DNA from: Ricordea florida
Lineage: Eukaryota > Cnidaria > Anthozoa > Corallimorpharia > Ricordeidae
Reading direction: 5' to 3'
DNA length: 64,000 nucleotides
Assembly: GCA_949710005.1 (NCBI GenBank)
Contig: OX453273.1
Location: forward strand, 7,876,177-7,940,176
The notes under the pieces were generated by a model that ran no database searches, was not told where the DNA came from, and saw only the letters and a program-made list of their open reading frames with translations. This document shows, in pieces, positions 46,810 through 54,200 of the stretch. The position numbers and the translations under genes were made by a program. How positions within the stretch are numbered: position 1 is the first letter of the stretch; every line of letters starts with the position of its first letter.

Positions 46810-48399
46810 ATGTTATTTGATGATTTCAGAACTCGATATCCAAACGCGAACCTAAATAAATTTACATTTGTGAATGACCCATTTGGCGGATATATTAAAT
46901 GGAAAGTTAATGGAACAACAATTATGTCCAATGATGATCCTTCCGGAAAAACTTGGACGGAAAATCTACCCAATGATTTGAAAATATTATTAATGAAAGA
47001 TTTGGGTAAAGAAAATAAAGTTAAGGTAAGTTCATTTCCAAAAAGTTTATCATTTACAAAACAAACATATCCAATACCTGGAGTTAGATTCGATGAATTT
47101 GCAAACGATGTAACAAAAATGTTAATACTTTTAGATATATATGTTTCAGAAAAAGATCATTTCACCGCATCAATGAAAAATGTTTTTAAAAATCAAACTG
47201 TGGAGCTCACTAGCGGAAAAGAAGCCAGATCTTGGTTGAGTAAACCAAATATTAATCACTGGCCGCAGCAATTAAACATGGCGGTTTGGTGCGCCACATC
47301 TGGATGCGGCGTAAGTTTAAGTGGTATTTTTAGTTACCCAAAAGTTATTAGAAGTTTTTTTGTATTTCACGTTTACTTTACCGTCAGAAGAATAATATAT
47401 GAATTAAAGGTGCCATTACCCGACGAAAAAACTTTTTCTTCAAAAAATAACCCATACAACAAAAATGCTTATAATCGTTTATGCGGAGAATTTGGTTTAA
47501 GTAATAATCAAGACTACAAGGGATTGAATAAACCTTTAGCTGATTTTAGATTTAAGGGTGGCGCAAATCATGGAGCCGGAGATGTATTTATCGATTATGG
47601 TAAAGGATACATCCCTCCTGGTGGTGGTAGTTCACAAGCAGTAGGAGGAGGAAAACAAAATGTTAGAATTGTAAGAAATTACGACCCTGATGCAAATATT
47701 TGGCCAAGCGATTCTGCTAAATTTTCAGATTATGGCGGAAAAGCAATAGATGGAAATTTAATATCCATGCTGCGAAATGATCATTTCGTTGATTTTCAAT
47801 ATTCATGGTTTATACCAGAATCTGGATATGGATTAACAAAGGCTGGATTGGGAAGAATAAATAGATCTATTGAAGCTTTTGTTTATTGCGTTTTAGGATC
47901 TCAAGTTAATACCAGAACTTCAATTGTTAGTAAAGGAGGAGGTGGTTTTGAAACTCAACAAAACTTTATATCTTTATTTGAAAGTTCTGTGATTGAAAAT
48001 GACATATCCAAATCAATTCAAAGATACCAAACCGCGGTTCAAGAATCAAAATCTCGCCTTGATTTGGCTATAGCTCCTGGTGTTTGGTTAATGCCAAGCA
48101 ATTTAATAATAAATACAGAAAGCATTATTGGGTACAATAATGATTTGAAAAGGGTAACAGAAGATATGAGCTTTGGAGTAAATAATTCAATAAATGTTGA
48201 GACAAAAACTGTTGGAATACCCCACAGTTTAGGAACATCAAAAGTTTTATTAAATACCAATCCTCAACCAAAGAAACCTAAATTAAGCAATAACGATAAA
48301 TCAGACAAAACAGATGATATAGAAACATCTTCTCATCAAAATAATCTTATTGTTTTAATGTTTGCCGGGGGATTATTATCTTGGTTTTTATTTCGTTAA
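46810..48399 (+). CDS. Large membrane-anchored structural protein candidate
   Basis: A 529-residue product. It contains the block HWPQQLNMAVWCATSGCGVS at about 150-169, then FFVFHVYFTVRRI, a glycine-rich region at about 270-285 (PPGGGSSQAVGGGK), a hydrophilic tail and one C-terminal membrane segment at about 512-528 (LIVLMFAGGLLSWFLF). No N-terminal signal peptide is seen, so it would be tail-anchored. The WPQQLN.AVWCAT.GCG block is one I associate with cnidarian Polintons, but I know no function. It could be a minor capsid, internal membrane or surface protein. Its stop codon is the start of a hairpin arm. Confidence 0.75.
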   Translation: MLFDDFRTRYPNANLNKFTFVNDPFGGYIKWKVNGTTIMSNDDPSGKTWTENLPNDLKILLMKDLGKENKVKVSSFPKSLSFTKQTYPIPGVRFDEFANDVTKMLILLDIYVSEKDHFTASMKNVFKNQTVELTSGKEARSWLSKPNINHWPQQLNMAVWCATSGCGVSLSGIFSYPKVIRSFFVFHVYFTVRRIIYELKVPLPDEKTFSSKNNPYNKNAYNRLCGEFGLSNNQDYKGLNKPLADFRFKGGANHGAGDVFIDYGKGYIPPGGGSSQAVGGGKQNVRIVRNYDPDANIWPSDSAKFSDYGGKAIDGNLISMLRNDHFVDFQYSWFIPESGYGLTKAGLGRINRSIEAFVYCVLGSQVNTRTSIVSKGGGGFETQQNFISLFESSVIENDISKSIQRYQTAVQESKSRLDLAIAPGVWLMPSNLIINTESIIGYNNDLKRVTEDMSFGVNNSINVETKTVGIPHSLGTSKVLLNTNPQPKKPKLSNNDKSDKTDDIETSSHQNNLIVLMFAGGLLSWFLFR

Positions 48400-48438
48400 T
48401 GTTTTGATTACAAAAAATCCGAAAATTAATCAAAACAT
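48399..48438. terminator. Hairpin at convergent gene junction 2
   Basis: Perfect 12-bp arms ATGTTTTGATTA and TAATCAAAACAT with a 16-base loop lie between the genes ending at 48399 (+) and 48444 (-). The sequence differs from the other two junction hairpins, but the position is the same. Confidence 0.65.
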
Positions 48439-48443
48439 AATAT

Positions 48444-48905
48444 TTAAGCTAAAAACCCAATACATTTAAACCCGCCTTCATCAAATCTAACTGCTTTTAT
48501 TTCCACTTTAATTTTATCTCCCATTGCAATTCTTTTATTATTATTTTCATATTTATTAGAAACAGAATCAAAAGTATAATCTTTTATATAAATATGTGGA
48601 ATTAAAATTTTCACTTTCCCAAAAACATTAACAAAAATACCTTCTTCAAAAATCCCACATACCAATCCATGAATTTTTTGCTTAATTTTTGGTTTGTATG
48701 TTTTCACCTCAATTTTTAAAACAAAAGTAGTATTTTCATTATGTAAAATTTTTACTATTTGATTTACTGAAATAATATAACCATACTCTTTATCAATTTC
48801 CCCAATCATTTTCTTTTCAATTGTTCTCAAGAGATGGCTCATAATATTTTTATCCAGATATTTAGGTTCAAGATATATTCGCCTTTTAATTATATTAGTT
48901 TCCAT
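48444..48905 (-). CDS. Rpb7-like RNA polymerase stalk subunit
   Basis: A 153-residue product that aligns along its whole length with eukaryotic Rpb7 as I remember it. The N-terminal tip domain (8-52: RRIYLEPKYLDKNIMSHLL then EYGYIISVNQIVKI) corresponds to the yeast stretch ITLHPSFFGP...GKFGYILCV. The C-terminal S1/OB fold (about 75-153: KIHGLVCGIFEEGIFVNVFG, IPHIYIKDYTFD, GDKIKVEIKAVRF, CIGFLA) corresponds to VVDGTVVSCSQHGFEVQVG...IGSI. Length is slightly under the cellular 170-180. Rpb7 binds nascent RNA and joins the polymerase with Rpb4. ASFV and other large DNA viruses carry homologues. Here it could redirect host Pol II to the element or act with unseen partners. Upstream box is only ATTAAA, 31 nt before the start. 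Confidence 0.87.
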   Translation of the reverse strand: METNIIKRRIYLEPKYLDKNIMSHLLRTIEKKMIGEIDKEYGYIISVNQIVKILHNENTTFVLKIEVKTYKPKIKQKIHGLVCGIFEEGIFVNVFGKVKILIPHIYIKDYTFDSVSNKYENNNKRIAMGDKIKVEIKAVRFDEGGFKCIGFLA

Positions 48906-48913
48906 TTTCCTGA

Positions 48914-48919
48914 TCTAAA
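48914..48919 (+). promoter_or_regulatory. TCTAAA box upstream of the penton-like gene
   Basis: GATCTAAAAACT lies with its TCTAAA 30 nt before the start at 48944, between divergent genes. Confidence 0.55.
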
Positions 48920-48943
48920 AACTAATATAATTTAATCAAAAAT

Positions 48944-49576
48944 ATGTTCAGTATTACAATGTACGATTCTGAAACTAGAATTTATTTAGATCCTCCTCTG
49001 AAAAATCTTCGGGAGATACAGCTCCTGGATTGTAATATAAAGACCAAAAAGTTGATTAATTTCAAGGATGAACAGACAATATTATATGGGAAGAATCAGA
49101 GCTTCATAATTGAACCGGGCACATATACTCTTCGCGGCATTCAAGCGATCTTTCTTAATGATCCTGGGCTGGAAAAAATAACAATAATTGAAACTGATAC
49201 TATTGACTATCTTTATTCAAATAAGAACTCCAAAGTTATAATTACGAGGGGATTGTCAATTGGTTTAGGAGTTCCAATAGTTTTAAATCCTGGTAAATTA
49301 TACCCTATAAATATTCAAATTAGGGAGCCGCTGAGGCTTATGTGTAGTATAGTGGATAATAAGTCATCATATATGAATAACACTAAATATGGGGAACTTG
49401 TGAAAATCACACCATCTAATTTACTAGCAAACATACCCTCAAAGGATTATCCAGCAATTCCGGTTCAAAAATATGAGGCTCTCATAAACCACTTTGATTT
49501 AACTATCTTAGACTCTGATTGGAAAAAACTTGATTTGCGGGGATTGCCAATAACTTTTAGTTTAAGATTTAGATAA
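48944..49576 (+). CDS. Probable minor capsid (penton-like) protein
   Basis: A 210-residue, beta-rich protein without membrane segments. The N-terminal MYDSETRIYLDPPL and I..LDCNI, the middle GTYTLRGIQAIF, and the C-terminal YEALINHFDLTILDSDWKKL then LPITFSLRF resemble the small jelly-roll proteins of Polintons thought to form pentons. The size fits a single jelly roll. The resemblance is moderate and rests on memory of the family; a different small beta-rich structural protein is possible. Confidence 0.6.
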   Translation: MFSITMYDSETRIYLDPPLKNLREIQLLDCNIKTKKLINFKDEQTILYGKNQSFIIEPGTYTLRGIQAIFLNDPGLEKITIIETDTIDYLYSNKNSKVIITRGLSIGLGVPIVLNPGKLYPINIQIREPLRLMCSIVDNKSSYMNNTKYGELVKITPSNLLANIPSKDYPAIPVQKYEALINHFDLTILDSDWKKLDLRGLPITFSLRFR

Positions 49577-49582
49577 ATTTTT

Positions 49583-49612
49583 GTTATGTAACCAGTAATT
49601 AGGTTATATAAC
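49583..49612. terminator. Hairpin at convergent gene junction 3
   Basis: Arms GTTATGTAACC and GGTTATATAAC around AGTAATTA, between genes ending at 49576 (+) and 49628 (-). It is a near copy of the hairpin at 43915-43944, including the preceding TTTT and the loop core GTAATT. Confidence 0.65.
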
Positions 49613-49627
49613 ATAATTATTTTTAAA

Positions 49628-50263
49628 CTAATCTATTCCCCATCTATTTTTCAAACCCCTCAACTCTTCAAGATCGACGCACCAATCCAAAACTTTTCTT
49701 TTGTATGGGTTCCATGCTTCAGCCATTAAATCATTATGCAAATCATTATAAAATTTCTTTTTGTGTAATACCTTATGCACGTCTTTGTATAATGTGATTT
49801 TAATTGAATTAATAATAAAATCATTCATGTTATTTGAATAATCTTCATCTTCATCTTCCTCGTCTGATTCTACATTTTCATCTTCTTCATATCCATTTTC
49901 TAGATGATAAACTCGCATAAGATATTTTTGTTTTTGATAATTATTATAATAAATTTCATTCGCATTTTCCATTAATATCTCAGAAATTTCATCAACAGAT
50001 AATATAAACCCCTCATCAAAATCTATTTCATTATCTTCACCGCAATAATATTCGAAAATTTCCCCGTCATTCTTTCCAGAATATATAATTTCAATATCTG
50101 GCCAACTATCTTTATCTAAAAACCCATAATTTTTTGATATTACTTTTAACAAATCCTTGTTCATTGAATCAATGAAATCGCTGATTTCCTGCTCTTTTTC
50201 ATTAGAATACACAATAGTAATAATTCCATTTTCAATATATTCTTGACTTGACAAACCTTCCAT
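49628..50263 (-). CDS. Acidic protein of unknown function
   Basis: A 211-residue product, strongly acidic at 126-141 (EEDENVESDEEDEDED), with no membrane segment. The C terminus AEAWNPYKRKVLDWC (181-195) followed by an acidic/leucine stretch resembles a short W.P.R...WC.D motif I have seen near the ends of uncharacterised large-virus proteins. I cannot assign a family. A TTTAAA box (50291-50296 on the minus strand) lies 33 nt upstream, supporting a real gene and this start. Confidence 0.7.
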   Translation of the reverse strand: MEGLSSQEYIENGIITIVYSNEKEQEISDFIDSMNKDLLKVISKNYGFLDKDSWPDIEIIYSGKNDGEIFEYYCGEDNEIDFDEGFILSVDEISEILMENANEIYYNNYQKQKYLMRVYHLENGYEEDENVESDEEDEDEDYSNNMNDFIINSIKITLYKDVHKVLHKKKFYNDLHNDLMAEAWNPYKRKVLDWCVDLEELRGLKNRWGID

Positions 50264-50290
50264 TTTTGATTGATAATTCTTTTTCTTCCT

Positions 50291-50296
50291 TTTAAA
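50291..50296 (-). promoter_or_regulatory. TTTAAA box upstream of the acidic protein gene
   Basis: It lies 33 nt upstream of the minus-strand start at 50263. Confidence 0.45.
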
Positions 50297-50305
50297 TCAT
50301 AATTT

Positions 50306-50776
50306 TTATTTGGCCGAAATGCGGGATTCATAACGTAATATTAAACATTCTTTGCAATGATGCTTTTGTTTATTATGTTCGCATATTTGTGATCCATCGC
50401 ATTCTTTACATTGTTGTTTTTGTTTGCCATGTTTACATATCCGCGACCCGCCGCATTCTTTACACTGATACTTATATTTAATGTGCGAACATATTTGCGA
50501 TCCTGAACATTCTTTACACTGATGCTTATTTTTATTGTGAATACATATTTGTGACCCGCCGCATTCTTTGCAGAAATATTTACAAATTCCGTGGGTACAA
50601 ACATAATTATTATTAATTATAACTTTTTGTTTCATCTCATTAATCTCTTCTTCCGAAAATTTCCTTATCTCTTCAATCAATTCTGCTTTATTCATTCCAT
50701 ATAATCTTTTAATTTTTAACCCCACCGCAATTTTTCTCAATTGCGGCAAATATAATTTTTGCAATTTTTGTTCCAT
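50306..50776 (-). CDS. SAP-like plus tandem zinc-repeat protein
   Basis: A 156-residue product. Residues 8-42 (LYLPQLRKIAVGLKIKRLYG, then NKAELIEEIRKF) look like a SAP helix-extension-helix DNA-binding domain. From residue 60 on, an 18-residue unit C-x2-C-x5-C-x-H repeats with cysteines at 69/72/78, 87/90/96, 105/108/114, 123/126/132 and 141/144 and histidines at 62, 80, 98, 116 and 134 (CKECGGSQICIHNKNKHQ). Such CKECGGSxICxH repeats occur in algae, protists and large DNA viruses, where their function is poorly known. Structure suggests zinc binding and nucleic-acid contact. The TTTAAA box in the right terminal repeat lies 34 nt upstream. Confidence 0.82.
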   Translation of the reverse strand: MEQKLQKLYLPQLRKIAVGLKIKRLYGMNKAELIEEIRKFSEEEINEMKQKVIINNNYVCTHGICKYFCKECGGSQICIHNKNKHQCKECSGSQICSHIKYKYQCKECGGSRICKHGKQKQQCKECDGSQICEHNKQKHHCKECLILRYESRISAK

Positions 50777-50801
50777 AATTAATTTAATGGTGCATCTTCA
50801 T

Positions 50802-51255
50802 TTCTTTAAACCATAATTTATTTTTATTTCGGGCCAGAATCTCCCCCGATTTTCACATAAAACTTTGCAGAGACTTGGCCGGACAGGGGATTGCCTCGCC
50901 CTCCGCTCGCTCCGCTCGCTCCGCCTGTCGGCCAGAACTTGACCAAAACTTGGCGGAGACTTGGCATCGGCTTGGTGGGTGCTTCGCCAAAACTTTGCAG
51001 AGACTTGGCCAGACAGGGGATTGCCTCGCCCTCCGCTCGCTCCGCTCGCTCCGCCTGTTGGCCCCTCTTGACAGGTGGGCTTGGCCGAGACTTTGCATGA
51101 TTCGCCATTTTCTTTTAAAATAATTTTTTATTTTGTACAAGAATCGAAATATGATAAAATAAAATTGATTTTTTATTTTTGTGCCAGAATCGAAAATATG
51201 ATAAAATAAAATTTATTTTTTATTTTTGGGCCAGAATCGGCAATTTACCCCTACT
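50802..51255 (-). repeat. Polinton right terminal inverted repeat
   Basis: The 454-bp reverse complement of 34458-34910, about 98.7% identical by eye. Its inner GTTTAAAG (TTTAAA at 50805-50810 on the minus strand) lies 34 nt upstream of the zinc-repeat gene, mirroring the left side where the same word lies 32 nt upstream of the polymerase gene. Both terminal repeats thus seem to act as promoters. Confidence 0.95.
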
Positions 51256-54200
51256 CATATTATTAGGAAATGAAGAAATTTAAAATATTGTATATAAAAC
51301 TGAGATGCAGTCTGACATGGGGGGCAAGTATGTCATTTAGGGGCTACCCAACACCTACCACTTTTCAGATTAGATTAACTTCTCAGATTAGTAGGAAATG
51401 AAGAAATTTAAAATATTGTATATAAAACTGAGATGCACTCTGACATGGGGGGCAAGTATGTCATTAAAGGGCTACCCAACACCTACCACTTTTCAGATTA
51501 GATTAACTTCTTAGATTAGTAGGAAATGAAGAAATTTAAAATTATGTATATAAAACTGAGATGCACTCTGACAGGGGGGACAAGTATGTCAGTTAGGGGC
51601 TACCCTACACCCACCACGTTTTAGATTAGATTAACTTCTCAGATTAGTAGGAAATGAAGAAATTTAAAATATTGTATTTAAGACTGAGATGCACTAGTGG
51701 GGAAGACAAGTATGTTAGGGTCTACCCTACACCCACCACTTTTGAGATTAGATTAACTTCTCACATTAGTAGGAAAGGAAGAAATTTAAATTATTGTATA
51801 TAAAACTGAGATGCACTCTGACAGGGGGGACAAGTATGTCAGTTAGACGCTACCCTACACCCACCACGTTTCAGATTAGATTAACTTCTCAGATTAGTAG
51901 GAAATAAAGAAATTTAAAATATTGTATTTAAGACTGAGATGCACTAGCGGGGAAGACAAGTATGATAGGGTCTACCCTACATTTACCACTTTTCAGATTA
52001 GATTAACTTCTCAGATTAGTAGGAAATGAAGAAATTTAAAATATTGTATATAAAACTGAGATGCACTCTGACATGGGGGGCAAGTATGTCATTTAGGGGC
52101 TACCCAACACCTACCACTTTTCAGATTAGATTAACTTCTCAGATTAGTAGGAAATAAAGAAATTCAAAATATTGTATATAAAACTGAGATGCACTCTGAC
52201 AGGGGGGACAAGTATGTCAGTTAGGAGCTACCCTACACCCACCACTTTTGAGATTAGATTAACTTCTAAAATTAGTAGGAAATGAAGAAATTTAAAATAT
52301 TGTATATAAAACTGAGATGCACTCTGACAGGGGGGACAAGTATGTCAGTTAGGAGCTACCCTACACCCACCACTTTTGAGATTAGATTAACTTCTAAAAT
52401 TAGTAGGAAATGAAGAAATTTAAAATATTGTATATAAAACTGAGATGCACTCTGACAGGGGGGACAAGTATGTCAGTTAGGGTCTACCCTACACCCACCA
52501 CTTTTGAGATTAGATTAACTTGTCAGATTAGTAGGAAGTGAAGAAATTTAAAATATTGTATATAAAACTGAGATGCACTCTGACAGGGGGGACAAGTATG
52601 TCAGTTACGGGCTACCCTACACCCACCACTTTTCAGATTAGATAAACTTCTCAGATTAGTAGGAAATGAAGAAATTTAAAATATTGTAATTAAGACTGAG
52701 ATGCACTAGCGGGGAAGAAAAGTATGTTAGCGTCTACCTTACACCTACCACTTTTCAGATTAGATTAACTTCTCAGATTAGTAGGAAATGAAGAAATTTA
52801 AAATATTCTATATAAAACATAGATGCACTCTGACAGGGGGGACAAGTATGTTATTTAGGGGCTACCCAACACCTACCACTTTTGAGATTAGATTAACTTC
52901 TCATATTATTAGGAAATGAAGAAATTTAAAATATTGTATATAAAACTGAGATGCACTCTGACATGGGGGGCAAGTATGTCATTTAGGGGCTACCCAACAC
53001 CTACCACTTTTCAGATTAGATTAACTTCTCAGATTAGTAGGAAATGAAGAAATTTATAATATTGTATATAAAACTGAGATATTGCACTCTGACATGGGGG
53101 GCCAGTATGTCATTTAGGGGCTACCCAACACCTACCAGTTTTGAGATTAGATTAACTTCTTATATTATTAGGAAATGAAGAAATTTAAAATATTGTATAT
53201 AAAACTGAGATGCACTCTGACATGGGGGGCAACTATGTCATTTAGGGGCTACCCAACACCTACCACTTTTCAGATTAGATTAACTTCTCAGATTAGTATG
53301 AAATGAAGAAATTTAAAATATTGTATATAAAACTGAGATGCACTCTGACATGGGGGGCAAGTATGTCATTTAGGGGCTACCCAACACCTACCACTTTTCA
53401 GATTAGATTAACTTCTCAGATTAGTAGGAAATGAAGAAATTTAAAATATTGTATATAAAACTTAGATGCACTCTGACAGGGGGGACAAGTATGTCAGTTA
53501 GGAGCAACCCTACACCCACCACTTTTTAGATTAGATTAACTTCCCAGATTAGTAGGAAATGAAAAAATTTAAAATATTGTATATAAAACTTAGATGCACT
53601 CTGACAAGGGGGGACAAGTTTGTCAGTTAGGGGCTACCCTACACCCACCACGTTTCAGATTAGATTAACTTCTCAGATTAGTAGGAAATGAAGAAATTTA
53701 AAATATTGTATTTAAGACTGAGATGCAGTAGCGGGGAAGACAAGTATGTTAGGGTCTACCCTACACCTACCACTTTTCAGATTAGATTAACTTCTCAGAT
53801 TAGTAGGAAATGAAGAAATTTAAAATATTGTAAATAAAACTTAGATGCACTCTGACAGGGGGGACAAGTATGTCAGTTAGGGGCTACCCTACACCCACCA
53901 CTTTTGAGATTAGATTAACTTCCCAGATTAGTAGGAAATGAAGAAATTTAAAATATTCTATATAAAACTGAGATGCACTCTTACAGGTGGGACAAGTATG
54001 TCAGTTAGGAGCTACCCTACACCCACCACTTTTGAGATTAGATTAACTTCTCAGATTATTAGGAAATAAAGAAATTCAAAATATTGTATATAAAACTGAG
54101 ATGCACTCTGACAGGGGGGACAAGTATGTCAGTTAGGGGCTACCCTACACCCACCACGTTTCAGATTAGATTAACTTCTAAGATTAGTAGAAAATGAACA

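Larger units (their letters stand above)
34458..51255. mobile_element. Polinton/Maverick (adintovirus-like) element, looks whole
   Basis: A 16.8-kb element bounded by inverted repeats that begin AGTAGGGG and flanked by a 5-6 bp target duplication. It carries protein-primed DNA polymerase B, retrovirus-type integrase, packaging ATPase, capsid candidates and about a dozen further genes packed on both strands. Base composition is AT-rich except for a GC-rich core inside each terminal repeat. It looks whole: I see no breaks in the main genes. The two terminal repeats differ at only about six positions, and the flanks still match neighbouring satellite units, so the insertion is probably recent. 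No adenain-type protease was recognised. Confidence 0.95.

Noticed and set aside
50341-50604. An 87-codon frame inside the zinc-repeat gene
   Set aside because: It is a frame-shifted shadow of the cysteine/histidine repeats; its apparent repetition comes from the repeated DNA.
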